DNA of 64,000 bases from Aphelenchoides besseyi (lineage: Eukaryota; Nematoda; Chromadorea; Rhabditida; Aphelenchoididae), in contig JAMPIQ010000003.1 in the NCBI GenBank assembly GCA_024699855.1, positions 8,184,001 through 8,248,000 on the forward strand, given 5' to 3'. Both the position numbers and the translations under genes were made by a program. Positions 12,211 through 24,336 of the stretch are shown piece after piece (position 1 is the stretch's first letter; each line of letters opens with the position of its first letter). Under the pieces are notes generated by a model. That model did not search any database. It was not told the origin of the DNA and worked only from the letters and a program-made list of their open reading frames with translations.

Positions 12211-12525
12211 TTTCATGGAAAGGGAAGCCAAATGCATTGTGTAATGGTTTTCGCCATCGAATCGTCGACTCTTCCCCACGGAATGCAGTTGACGTGTTCG
12301 CTTTGGTGGCGTATTCTTCGGAGTATGCCTGTGATTACGTTGTTAGTACTGTTCGAACGATGTCCATGTGCAAGGAACATGATTCGATTGGCTTTTGATC
12401 TGTACGGCTTTGAGTGACTTGATTCCACAATTGAGATGCTTGGCTGTTATTGAGAAGGTCTTTGCGAGTTGTTGTTCGGATGTCGGCAGTGCGATTGATG
12501 ACACTGACCATTTGATTGGTTGAAA
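12211..12525 (+). other. Internal transcribed spacer 2
   Basis: Spacer of about 315 nt between 5.8S and 28S. Confidence 0.88.
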
Positions 12526-12874
12526 TCCACCTGAGTTGCGTATGACCACCTGCTGAACTTAAGCATATCAGTAAGCAGAGGAAAAGAAACTAACAAGGAT
12601 TCCCCCAGTAACTGCGAGTGAAAAGGGACTAGCCCAGCGCTTAAGACGCTCGTTCTGACGGACGAGTGTCGGTGTAGCGTTTGGAGAGCGAGCATCGTCG
12701 GCGTGTGTTTGGTCCAAGTTTCGCTGGAAAGCGGCTGCACAGATGGTTTCACACCAGTACGGCCGAACGGCGTCGACGAATTCGTTTCTCTGGGAGTCGG
12801 GTTGTTTGGAAACGCAGCCCAAAGCGGGTGGTAAACTTCACCTAAGGCTAAATACGACCACGAGACCGATAGCA

Positions 12875-12907
<33 letters not shown>

Positions 12908-15010
12908 TTGAAAAGAGAGTGCAAGAGAACGTGAAACCGATATAATGGAAGCGAATGGAGCTGACGTATCTTGTGCGTATTCAATCCCGCGACACTGCAA
13001 TCGCTTCGACGACATTCCGCAAGGTTGTCTAGGAGTGTTGTTGTTGTGTTCGTTGGATGCATTTGCGTGCGGAGTGCGCCGAGTGGGTCGATGTCGCTGC
13101 CGGAAGGGCGTATAGAGGACTCGGGTTTTCGGACTCGAGAATCCTGTGCGTTCGGATAGCAGGTGATGTTGGCTCGCTGTTGTGGAGTGCGGGTGAATTC
13201 GCGATGGGCGTCGGTTGTGAGTTGTGGTTGCGGATGGCACATGTGTCTTCCGTTTCCGCGGCCTACGATCGGCGTTCGTTGCCCCGGCACTCGACTCGGT
13301 GTATAGTCGGTCACCCATTCGACCCGTCTTGAAACACGGACCAAGGAGTTTAAGGTGTACGCGAGTCATTGAGCTGCGAAACTCAAAGGCGTAATGAAAG
13401 TGAGACATTGGATGTCGACGATGTGAGCGTTGGGCGTTTCGACGTCCGGCGCGCAACATCGCCCCGTGACTAGGACTTGTTCTGTTGCGGAGGTTGAGCG
13501 TACGCTTTGAGACCCGAAAGATGGTGAACTATGCCCGAACAGGATGAAGCCAGAGGAAACTCTGGTGGAAGTCCGAAGCGGTTCTGACGTGCAAATCGAT
13601 CGTCTGATTTGGGTATAGGGGCGCAAGACTAATCGAACCATCTAGTAGCTGGTTCCTTCCGAAGTTTCCCTCAGGATAGCTGGTGCACAATCGAAGCAGA
13701 TATACTCGGTAAAGCGAACGATTAGAGTCATTGGGATGTATTATTCTCAAACTATTCTCATACTCTAAATGGTTATGATGTCGGTGTTTCTCGATTTGAA
13801 CACGCGACTTTGATTGCATGTGCTCCAAGTGGGCCATTTTTGGTAAGCAGAACTGGCGATGTGGGATGAACCAAACGCCGAGTTAAGGTGCCAGACTCTC
13901 CGCTCATTAGACCCCATAAAAGGTGTTGGTTGCTATAGACAGCAGGACGGTGGCCATGGAAGTCGGAAACCGCTAAGGAATGTGTAACAACCCACCTGCC
14001 GAAGCAACTAGCCCTGAAAATGGATGGCGCTGGAGCGGAGGACCTATACTCGGCCGTTGTTTGAGATGGTGCCCAATCTCTCAACGAGTAGGAAGGTTGT
14101 CGTGATGGCGTCGAAGGTGCGGAGCGTGAGCTCGACTGGAGCCGTCACGAGTGCAGATCTTGGTTGTAGTAGCAAATATTCAAGTGAGATCCTTGAAGAC
14201 TGAAGTGGAGAAGGGTTCCGCGTGCACAGTGATTGTACGTGGGTTAATCGATCCTAAGGCACAGGCTAAGGCTGGTTTTGAAGTGGCGACGTTCAACTTC
14301 CACTTGTGGATTGCGTCGCGTGTGCCGAAAGGGAAGCGGGTTAATATTCCCGCATCGAGACGAGGAGATGTCGTCGCTTCGGCGTCGACGAGCGCGGCAA
14401 CGCAAACGAACCTGTCGACGCTGCATGAGGCCCGGACCAGAGATCTCTTTTCTGGTTTAAACTCGCGTGACCATGGAATCGGTTCATCCGGAGATATGGT
14501 TGTTGGGGTTGTAGAGTGGCGCGGTTACGGCGCCATTCCGAGTGCTTCATGTGGTCCGTGAAAAGGCAGGGGAGGCTCGATGAATTTCTCGCTCGTTCGT
14601 ACCAATATCCGCAGCAGGTCTCCAAGGTGAACAGCCTCTAGTTGATAGAATAATGTAGATAAGGGAAGTCGGCAAATTAGATTCGTAACTTTGGGAAAAG
14701 AATTGGCTCTAGAGCTCGGGTCTATCGGGTCGTTGCGTGAGGCCGTTGGAATGCGTCCGTGACTGCGTGGTCGCAAGACCGCGTGGGCTAGTGGCGTGGT
14801 CCGACGGTGGAAGGCTTCGGCTTCGCTCCCGACGGCTTCGCGGTTGTCGGCGAGTTGCGGTAGACGCTTAACGAGCGTATCTAGAACTGGTACGGACTCG
14901 GGGAATCCGACTGTCTAATTAAAACAGAGGAGACGGATGGTCTTCGAAAGACGTTGACCGTCTCTGATTTCTGCCCAGTGCTCTGAATGTTATATTAAGG
15001 AAATTTGATT

Positions 15011-15088
<78 letters not shown>

Positions 15089-15121
15089 CGAATGGATTAA
15101 CGAGATTCCCACTGTCCCTAA

Positions 15122-15161
<40 letters not shown>

Positions 15162-15168
15162 CAAAGAC

Positions 15169-15206
<38 letters not shown>

Positions 15207-15574
15207 TGACTTTGTGAAGAATCATGCATGGTGTAGCATAAGTGGGAGTGTTTCGGCACGCCAATGAAATACCACTACTTTCATCGTTTCCTTACTTATT
15301 CGGTTAGACGGGAAACGCACGCCTTCGCGGTGTGCTTGTGTTTGGTGTTAAGTTCGTGCAAACGGACGACCCGCGCCGAAGACAGTGTCAGGCGGGGAGT
15401 TTGACTGGGGCGGTACATCTATCAAACAGTAACGTAGGTGTCCTAAGGTAAGCTCAGTAAGGACGGAAACCTTACGTAGAGTAAAAGGACAAAAGCTTAC
15501 TTGATCTTGATTTCCAGTACGAATACAGACCGCGAAAGCGTGGCCTATCGATCCTTTTGATTTGTAAAGTTTAC

Positions 15575-15621
<47 letters not shown>

Positions 15622-15644
15622 AGCCAAGCGTCCATAGCGACGTT

Positions 15645-15682
<38 letters not shown>

Positions 15683-15724
15683 CGTAGCAGAATGCGCAAA
15701 GCGTTGGATTGTTCACCCACTAAT

Positions 15725-15771
<47 letters not shown>

Positions 15772-16190
15772 TCCTACTGTCGAATTCGTTGTTGCAATAG
15801 TAATCCTGCTTAGTACGAGAGGAACAGCAGGTTCAGACAATTGGTTTATGCGCTCGTCCGATCGGACGCTGGTGCGACGCTACCATCTGGGGGATTACAA
15901 CTGAATGCCTCTAAGTTGGAAGCCCGTCTAGTCAGGTTGACAATACTCTCGTGCCCCGGTGTCGGGCGGTACTCTTATGCGTTGCACTCGCGTGCGGCGT
16001 AGCTCAAACCCCATAGTTGGCCTTGCCTCGTGGTTTAACTACCGCTTGGTTGTCGATTCCATACGACTTTGTGTGTGGTGTAATGTCGGGGTGCAAGATC
16101 GCTTGAATACGACTTGACTACTGGTCAAGGGGTTGTAAGCAGCAGAGCAGTCTTTACACTGCGATCTGTTGAGACTACCCTTTGATCGGA
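12526..16190 (+). rRNA. 28S ribosomal RNA
   Basis: Begins around CCACCTGAGTTGCG and CTGCTGAACTTAAGCATATC. Contains the peptidyl-transferase and sarcin-ricin regions (AGTACGAGAGGAACAG near 15811) and the core GACTCTCTTAAGGTAGCCAAA near 15039. It ends near ACTGCGATCTGTTGAGACT. Length is about 3.66 kb with ordinary expansion segments. It appears complete, with no R1/R2-type insertion seen. Confidence 0.95.
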
Positions 16191-16240
16191 TGAATCTGTT
16201 TTCGTCCATTTCATTATTGTATCCTCTACATACAGACTTT

Positions 16241-16335
16241 AGTCCGATTGTTGACTTTCACGACGAGTCAGCAGTTGGACTAAAAACGAAGGTCCGGCTG
16301 TTGGCTTGTCTCTAGTGACTAGTCGACAGTTGGAC
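16241..16335 (+). repeat. Two tandem imperfect hairpins downstream of 28S
   Basis: 16241-16281 pairs AGTCCGATTGTTGAC with GTCAGCAGTTGGACT, and 16292-16335 pairs GTCCGGCTGTTGGC with GTCGACAGTTGGAC. The two hairpins are related to each other, and a T-run follows the second. Their place, about 50 nt past the 28S end, suggests a role in rRNA 3' processing or polymerase I termination. That role is inferred from position only. Confidence 0.5.
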
Positions 16336-16514
16336 TTTTTTTATCACTCATTTCCCAATTATTGTATCTCGCACGTTTGAACTTATTTTGAACGCAAGTC
16401 TTAGGGCTTTTTCGAATCACATAAATTTACAAATAGCAAAAAGTACAACGGTTGAATCCATTAAATCAATCATGCTCTTTATATCATTTTTATGAGACAC
16501 TCCTACAATTTGTT

Positions 16515-17779
16515 TTATGCAAACTGATTGTAAGCTTGAACAATAGCAACGACTAAGAAGCCGAAGAATACTGCGCCTAATTTGGCCAAATTCGAATGAT
16601 CGTTCTCGCGTTCTTTGTCCAAAATGTCGAAGAACGCAATGTAAAAAAAAGCTCCGGCACTTGCACTTGCTAAAACAATCGCAATCATGTCACCGATTTG
16701 CTCTTCAATCCTTGAATTCTAAAAACAAAATGCATTTATTAGAATTTGTAACCAACCAATAAAAACTGAGTGGAAATGGAGCCGAGTGGAGTCATAGAAC
16801 TGTAAATAATGATCATGAAGTACAATACCAAACGTCCACTTGTTTTGAGATCGCATAATTTCAACGAGATCTTGAACGATTCAACACTCTTGTGAAATAG
16901 CAAGGCCGAAAACAAAAGTAACATCGATTTACCTTCCTTCTAAAGCTAATAAATTCAATCATTTCATTCTATGGTATCTTACGAGAACCCCTAATGCACA
17001 GCCTTCAATGAATGAATGCAATCCAATGGATAACATGAAAACCAGAGACTTCCACAGGACCGTTTCTTTTTTGGCCGCAAATCGAACACTTTCTTCCAAG
17101 ACCAATCTGAAATCGCGGTTTGAAATAGAACTTAAACTCTCGACTTACTCATGAACATTGACAATTGAAAACCGAGGATTCAAATTTACGACTGTTTCTT
17201 TGTGAGCATCGTCGATATTTTCATTCTGCTTCTCATCAGTGGGCATCAATATCAACGAGCCACGATTGCTCAACTTCAAATCCATTGACGGTAAACTTAT
17301 CGAATCATTTTGTGATCTAAATTGAAACATAAGTTGCCTCAACTTCTGCATCACTTTTTTTCTTTGTTGCCGAACAACTTCAGACTCAGTTCTTCACAAA
17401 AGTAAAGAACAAAAAAGCTGGCACAAGCAATGAATTCAGGATACGGATAGCTATTGGATTGATAGTCAACACGATATTTGTCAAACATCGACCTTAAAAA
17501 CATCTATTGCAAATAACTGTTGAAACAAACCGAAGGTGCGGAAGAATAGACAAGAAAACAATAGAAAAGAATACTCCACCGGATCCACAAGTCGTTAGAG
17601 TCAACGTTCGACAAAACCAATTCATTTCAGCGGACTTTTGATATGTTAAACGAGCGAACTGCAAAATTGGCTGTTTATCTAAAAACGAAGTTACAAACCC
17701 GAAGAGGAATTAGACCAATAGTTGTGGTTACAACAAATATTGCAATAGCAAGTAAATGTTGCAGATGATTGATGTTCAT
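16515..17779 (-). CDS. ZIP-family metal ion transporter (SLC39-like)
   Basis: Minus-strand gene with ATG at 17779 and stop at 16515-16517, in about seven exons with 36-50 nt introns. Expected product: plasma-membrane or organellar Zn/Fe importer with eight membrane segments. Seen in order: a hydrophobic first segment (residues 6-25), TTCGSGGVFFSIVFLSILPH (TM2), a segment before YPEFIACASFFVLYF (TM3), a cytosolic loop, then the family metal-site helices HSFIEGCALGV (TM4) and FHKSVESFKISL (TM5), and three C-terminal hydrophobic segments ending YNQFA. The loop between TM3 and TM4 lacks the usual His-rich run. A 38-nt intron (gtgatg...tttag) is needed near 17310-17350 to avoid an in-frame TGA. 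The gene is otherwise intact. Confidence 0.88.
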
Positions 17780-18203
17780 TTTGCTCGTGATTCAATCGAC
17801 GGTTTCGACTGCAAATGGTTAGCGACCTCTTATCATCACGTGCCAAACGATTCTCAAGCACATCGAAATTAAAGCTGCTTTGCGAAGTTTAACGTGACTT
17901 TGTGGCGCATGAAAACTGATAAACGAATCATTGGAGATTTCTAGATGCAAGAATGAGATGTGGCATTCAATTGATGATGATGTTCTTAGGGCTGCTATTA
18001 TCTTATTTTGACCGTAACTGTTCTTTGATCACGACTACAGCTTATGATTTGGAATGTTAATCGCGCAATAAAATCTAAATCAATCAAGTGATTTATAGAC
18101 TTTTTTATGGGCCTCTAACTATAAAATTTTTATTTAATAGCATTTTACTGCTATTTAAAATGCAACCAGAAGTTAATCGGTTATGTGTCTGTTAAACGGT
18201 GAC
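17780..18203. other. AT-rich intergenic
   Basis: Region between the ZIP start and the secreted-peptide gene. Nothing else seen. Confidence 0.45.
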
Positions 18204-18338
18204 ATGAAAGTGTTAAAGTTATTTTTTATTTTGGTTCTTTTTATTTTGATCGGTACAGATGTTCAAGCGTGTAATTTGAAGAGATGTGATGAGTGGTGCA
18301 TCAAAAAAGGAAAAAAATTTGGATGGTGGGTTAACTAA
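18204..18338 (+). CDS. Small secreted cysteine-containing peptide
   Basis: A 44-codon frame. Residues 4-18 are a strong hydrophobic signal sequence, with likely cleavage after DVQA. The mature peptide of about 22 residues starts CNLKRCDEWC and is very basic (KKGKK). An in-frame ATG 21 nt upstream is also possible. A donor (gtgggt) after the GGATG codons could splice to an acceptor near 18404, which would add a fourth cysteine. The layout fits secreted antimicrobial or signalling peptides, but no family is recognised. Single-copy evidence only. Confidence 0.45.
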   Translation: MKVLKLFFILVLFILIGTDVQACNLKRCDEWCIKKGKKFGWWVN

Positions 18339-18399
18339 AATCTCGTTTTCGATTCATGAACTTCATTCCGATTGATTCCATACTAAACACAGGTGAATT

Positions 18400-18723
18400 T
18401 TAGGTGTGAGGTAAGATTTTGGTCGGAGAGTATATTTCTAATGATGTTAATAGGCTGACGGCTTCTGTCATTGTCACAACAGGATTCCCGATCATACAAT
18501 GCATTTGAATGCCAAACATGTAACCAAGAAAAGAGTCTAACATCCTCAGATCATTTTCGGAAGTTTTGGAAGTGTGAACAAAATAAACTTGTTTTTGAGA
18601 TCCTTTTTGAATTGATGTAACGAAAACTTCTGGATAACCGGCACTTTCTTTATTAAGCCGTTCCAAGATACTTTTCTATTCAAGGTTTATTCCAATCTCA
18701 ATAGATACAATCAAGTTGGTCAT
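18400..18723 (-). pseudogene. Relic of an unrecognised gene with an in-frame stop
   Basis: From an ATG at 18723 the frame reads 15 codons (MTNLIVSIEIGINLE), meets a TAG, then stays open in the same frame for about 90 more codons of ordinary-looking sequence. The first 15 codons are duplicated, with mostly synonymous changes and one Ile-to-Val, at one end of the 501-bp insertion in the P450 gene (23644-23691). That shows the segment was once coding and belongs to a dispersed sequence. A cryptic acceptor at the TAG could mean an intron instead. The function is not recognised. Confidence 0.4.
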
Positions 18724-21700
18724 TGAGCAAGATAGAACATATAGCTGGATTTCATTCCAGTGATATCTTTTTTGGTGTTGGCGTACTCGACTATCTGTGG
18801 TTTAATTGACGTCATTTTTTCTCAATCACTCATGAGAACATGGAGATTATTGGAAAATTAATTCGATTGACGTACGACTTCTATGAAATTGAAATTTTTA
18901 CACTCTAAGAAAACAGCTGAGAAATCGAGTTGTTCGGACTTCAAACTCATTTGCGCCATTTCTGACGCGAACTGTTAAGTTGAATTTCGTATTATTAGAA
19001 AGCGTATTTCGTAGCTTCAAAGTTAATAGCAGCTCAACTACGCATAACGATAAACCACTCTAATATTTTTCATTCTAACTATTGTACAGTTCAGTTTGCC
19101 ACATTACGTTGCGATGTGTAAGTTTACATTCAATTTCGTTCATTTATTCGTACATCAAATTGTACTGTGATTTTGCGTCGTGTGTTTATTTGTGAATTAC
19201 AATGAATATTAATTGACAAATTCCGCGAAAAGTTTTACACAAAAAGAAAGATGAATAGAATGACTATACGCGTTTCATCGTATTTCCAATCCAAGCGAAA
19301 AACATCAACGTAAAACAAATAAGATGCCTTCTGAATTGCTACTGGCGCCGAGAGTCCCATTATCGGTTGAATTGAGCATGTTATTGAGATCATCAATGGT
19401 CGCTAAAGAATTTTGCAACAACATCATCTAGATCAGCAAATTCATTGAAAACTAAAATCAACCGACTGAATTACAGTAATATTAACGTCAGAGGTACAAC
19501 TAACCAAAAGTTCCGATTATGAGATGTTTTAATGGCACGTACCGCAAATTTCAAATTCAGTTCTGTTGATTGATCGGCACTTGAATTCTCAATTCGTAAA
19601 TTGATCGCTCAGGATTTTTTGCGTAATTGTCCATAGCTTTAAAGCAATTGTTAGCAAACTATTCACCACCTCCCGTAACTGCTTCGTCGCAGTCGTCATC
19701 TTAATCGTGCGATGCGTAGTCGTCCTCTTTAAATTCCGAATCTCCATCCTAATCGTGTGCCAAAACGTTTCCATCCATCAGATTCGACTGTTTCGTCCAT
19801 TCCTTCGTCAAACAGATTGTCCATGTTCATGAGCTTTGACCGCCCGGGTCCTTTGTTTTCATCGTCGAATATCTTTTGTTTTGGCATCTGGAAAATGCAC
19901 AACCGCTATTGCGACCAACATTTAAGTGATGCGGTTGTTTGTTGATCTATTTTTTTCGGCGCCAAAACCAATGGACATTTCGCTCTCTCATCGGCGTTAT
20001 CCCTTTTCCTCTAACTCAAGCGCTATTCTTCACAATTTTACAACAGATCCCTTTCGTCCTATCAACAAAATTGCGTAACGCGAGGAAAGATTTTGAACGA
20101 AAACAAAAGTGTAATGTTGTGTCGTTCTAATTCCTTTTTTTCGACTTTGTTTTTTCACCTCTGCTGTCCGATTGTGCCCTTTAAAAATACCTTGCTTCCT
20201 TTTGTTTCCTTCAGATGCGCACATTCCGTCGGACTGAATAGCCGGTTGATTTGCGTCGTTTCCATTTTTGTTTTCGATATCTTTAAATCCACCGCAACTT
20301 CTTTCCCAGTTTGCTTAAATTCTTTCCATTTTCTGTTTTGAGTTCATCGAACCAAGCGGGATAGAATTTTTCTCCAAGTTTTCGAATCTTGGCGCCAACT
20401 TAATGAACTACAACTTACAAGCGATAAATTCTAATTACAATACAATGTTGATTGTCGACTTTACAGTGGTCATGCACGCAGAACAAAAGAAAATCAACCA
20501 AAGCGATCACGAATACGAACCGAGAATTGATGATCACTTGAATTCAATCTGCGAACTACACTTCTTTGTGCATCTGCACATGCGACCAAAACTCATTTGA
20601 CAATTTCGATGTGCCACAAACTCACTGATTTATAAATCACATATTGCGCGTTTTTCGGCTTTTTCCCTGTTCATGTCACATTGTTTTCCAAAATGGAGTG
20701 AACAATCTTTGATCTAATCATGTGGCATCGACTTCGATTATGACACTACCAGAAGTGACTAATCAATCGCAAGTAAACAAATTGTCTGATATTCTGCAAC
20801 TGCCGAAATCTCGCATCACGGAGAAATCAACACAGAAGGCACAATTCTTCTGCATTCTAACTGTTGAGTCTTAGCCACGTTGTTTTTTGTTGTTTCCTAG
20901 ATTTGGCGCTGAGAAAAACACCTAACGCCCGGTCCGCACCAGCCAACTTTTTTGTAGTACTTTTTTCTTGTATTGTCCGAATAAGCTATTTTATTGTTAA
21001 CCCGGATAATACTTCGGAAAAACGTCTTGACTTCACAAGCCGATGGGTTCCGGTTTAACTCGTACGTCAAATGGAAAGAACATCTTTGTACGATGCCCGC
21101 AGACAGATCTCACTTGAGCAATTAATGACCGCAACAGCAGTGTTGCGTTAGCTCTCTCACGACCGATATCAAAGTTTGCTCGTGATCTAATTCACCGTCA
21201 TTTCGGCACTTCAACTTACGTTATTGTACGTGCTGTCGCTTAGAAAATTGCTCGTTCAAAACCGGAATCGACACAGTCCAACATGTTTTTTCGTTTCGGA
21301 AAGACCAACTGTGCTCTCTCTACGAATTTTCCTGATGTAATCGGACATCCACTCAACGGAAAACTCGAAGTTGACGGAACAGTTTACCGAACTTATCCTA
21401 CTAACAATCGAGCATCTCGTTTGCTCTTGTATTGTTTCGAAAAATAAACGGAATATATTGATTTTTTGCTCTATAACAGCTGTTGTGTATTAAGCCAATC
21501 TTAAATTGCCTCTTAACTCTCCACCGACTCCAAAAACGATTGTTCCCCGTCTCATTGCCTACTTCCCTCCTCAACCGGTCGGTTCACGGGACTTGATCGC
21601 TCAAGTAGCCGACCGAACGGTTGTAATCCTTCCTTGTTGCTCTGCGTTATTCCGCGCTGTTTAATTTTGTGTAGTCTTTTATCACAATAAATAATTTTCT

Positions 21701-21978
21701 AAATTGGTAAGTCTGGTTGTGACTTTCGTCCGCTCCGCTTCCCAGGAGCACCAGTCACAATGCCAAGAAACATGCAAGATCGGAAAGTAAATTTACTTTT
21801 ATTTAATTAGGTTGTTAGTCGTCGCGGCGTTTTAACACATACATCTTACTTAAATCTATTGACAGTATTTCTGCAACTGTCTTACAATCGGAATTTTAAG
21901 TCACGTCCCGAAACTAAATAATTATACGGATAACAACTTTTGAGGATTTTATCGTCTTAGACATATTCTCTAATAAAT
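18724..21978. other. Gene-poor AT-rich region
   Basis: No gene is supported. Short frames include 54 codons at 21283-21447 (+) and a Pro-rich stretch at about 21505-21662 that ends just before an AATAAA near 21688. These two may be remnants of one decayed gene or mobile element. They show no recognisable domain. Confidence 0.4.
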
Positions 21979-22272
21979 TACAGTGGGTCTTTTGCTGTAG
22001 TCCCCCTCTTCTTCGCGGTCTGGGATCGCTACCCAATGGCCCTCGTTGAATGGACAACTAACCGACGAGCACGGCAATAGCGATGAGAAGGACATCAACG
22101 ACAATCAAGGGACGCTCTCAAACGAGACATTCAAATGCACCAAGACGTGGTGGATTTAAATTGATAAAACAATAGTTGTTGTTGTTTAAGAATAAACTTG
22201 TTGTTAAAATTAAAAGAAGTCTTCAGCAAAAGGTGGAAAAGAGCGGACTACAGCAAAACACCCATTACAGTA
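21979..22272. mobile_element. MITE with TA target duplication
   Basis: Ends are inverted repeats: TA-CAGTGGGTCTTTTGCTGTAG at 21979-22000 against the reverse complement of the right end, TA-CTGTAATGGGTGTTTTGCTG. The shared core is GGGT(C/G)TTTTGCTGTAGTCC. A TA dinucleotide flanks both sides, as for Tc1/mariner-type insertions. The 294-bp interior has no transposase frame. It is a non-autonomous element. Confidence 0.65.
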
Positions 22273-22437
22273 AACAATTGAGTTCGCTGTCAGTCTTCGG
22301 AAAATTAAGAGGTTTTTCGAATTGGACCTACTAAGCAGTCAATGGCGTGCATTTCACGTACACACAAAATAATACGAATCGCTTCTTTATGTGGGTATTG
22401 GTTGAGTATTTAACTCGACTATTTAATTTAAACGAAA

Positions 22438-22560
22438 ACAACTTCTGAACGCTTTCCTCAATCTATGTTTTGCTGAACAAATAAGTTCTACAACGTCATT
22501 GAATGGTCTGTAAATATTTTGGTTTCTGAAGACGTCTTTATGTAGTTGGAGAAAGAAAAC
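22438..22560 (+). pseudogene. Fragments of a second, degenerate P450 copy
   Basis: 22443-22490 is a decayed copy of the P450 exon/intron junction found at 35264-35310 (AACTTCTGAACG ... TTTGCTG ... AAGTT). The text around ACAACGTCATTGAATGG at 22491 copies the C-terminal codons and 3' flank of the same gene near 36153. The copies are short and broken. They indicate a former tandem duplicate immediately upstream. Confidence 0.5.
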
Positions 22561-23643
22561 AACTTGAAATCATCAACTTGATCTTTCCGTCTTGTATTTT
22601 GCTCTTCGATTTGTGTTGTGAATCGATAAGATATGAATAAAGTTCATTTGTTCTGTCGAACTGCATTTGTACCCACTTTCTTCTTTTGAACTTACACCTT
22701 AAATAAGCAAAGTATTTAAGCGCAGACAGCTTTTTTCGGTGTTTAGCAATCTGTTTTAATGTTACTTCTCTTGTTGTTCATTTCACTTGTGCTTTTCTTA
22801 GTCTACCAATTCTATTGGAGAAGACGAAATCTTCCGAATGGCCCAATTCCTTTACCAGTTATCGGAAATGCTCATTCGTTCGTGAATACAGAACGCTGGG
22901 AGGATCAGTTTTTGAAGTAAACGCAGAGGTGGTTCGTGTTCATTTTTGTTTACAGATGGCGAGAAGAGTTCGGTCCCATCTACACTTATTGGCTTGGTCC
23001 AATGGCCATTGTGTCAGTGAATGACTACGAGCTTATGCAGAGAATGTTCGTCCACGACGGTGATACGTACGCCGACAGAGCACCAACGGAGGCGTTTGAT
23101 AATTTGATTCGTGGAGGAGTTTATGGTTCGTTCTTTTACCTTCCACTTAAATGAGCGTGATATTTAAGGGGTGGTTGAAACTTCTGGAAATCTTTGGAGG
23201 TGAGTAATTGCTTAAAAATGGAAACGTTCTTTGCAGTCAACAGCGACGATTTTGTTTGAAAGTGCTTCGAGACCTGGGACTCGGTAAGAACTTGATGCAA
23301 GAAAGGGTATGTTTCATGGTTGGCAAGTGATTTCATTTCGATTGTAGATATTAGACGAATTCGAAGTAATTCGTGAGAACATCGATGCTGAGATTAAAAG
23401 TGGAGCAAAAGAAATTGATTTCCATCGACATACTGGTAATCTTGTTGTTGATATTCGTTTCTATGTGTTTTAGACATTGCCACCGGATCGGTCATTAACG
23501 CGGTGGTTTGTGGTTTTCGTTTCACAGAAAAAGTTTGTTCAAATACCCGGATCTATCGTACGCTTAAGTTCAGGATCATCAAAAGCATTTCTACATGTTA
23601 AAAGAACTTGCGGATCAAATCATGAAAGATTTCTCGAAACCTT

Positions 23644-24155
23644 CAAGGTTTATTCCAATCTCGACGGATACAATCAAATTGGTCATTGAGTGAGCAATGA
23701 GGATTCCGTGTTGGCCGCGCTAGGATCTTAGTTGTCTCTTCTACGTTTAGGCTTCTGTTAGACGTTCGAACTGTGTTCATGGTTGCTGGCGGTTTTCGAC
23801 TATTGGTCCTTCGTGATAACTTTGATGTTTAGTTTTGCCATCGTACGGTCACATTCTTTCCATTGTGCTTTTCTGTTGTCATTTGTGTAGGGTTTGTGAT
23901 AGCGAACCAAACATTTGTGAGCTTTGTCAAACACGAACAATCGATAGTTTGGGAGAGTTGAGCGTGTAGTAGAGCCTCTTGATTTTGAGTTTTTGTTGAG
24001 AGCGTCTGGATCCGTGGCGTTGTAGCGATGGCATACTGCCTACCGGGGGCCCGCAACGGCTTGTCCCGGGACTCGCAGAGGCGCGACGAAACGGCGGAAC
24101 GAAAAAGCAACCGACCGCTCGCCTTCTGACCGACCTCGCGAATGCTCGAAACCTT
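23644..24155 (-). mobile_element. 501-bp insertion with 11-bp target duplication
   Basis: The 11-bp duplication CTCGAAACCTT occurs at 23633-23643 and 24145-24155, and the P450 reading frame continues across it. A duplication of that length suggests target-primed (LINE/SINE-like) integration. The part near 24020-24130 is GC-rich. The other end (23644-23691), read on the minus strand, encodes MTNLIVSVEIGINLE, also found at 18678-18723. No poly-A tail or clear polymerase III boxes were seen. The element class is undetermined. Confidence 0.6.
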
Positions 24156-24336
24156 TGTTAAACATTATCGTTTCAAGTCCCGTACTCGCCAAGCTGCCGG
24201 TGTTTCGTCAAATAATGGAAAAAACCGGGAAACTTAGCCAACCGATTTTTGAGTTTTTGAATCGTATGATCGACGAACATCTGCAGCTCAACAATTACGC
24301 GGATGACAACTTTGAACCACGGGATTTCATTGACGC

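Noticed and set aside
10459..15716. Many open frames of 60-200 codons across the rRNA genes
   Set aside because: They lie inside clearly recognisable 18S, ITS and 28S sequence and have no protein-like features.
22443..22490. Possible alternative first exon of the P450
   Set aside because: It matches a mid-gene exon/intron junction, so it is a decayed duplicate.
23829..24110. 93-codon minus-strand frame within the 501-bp insertion
   Set aside because: Composition is not protein-like in its GC-rich half and no domain is seen.
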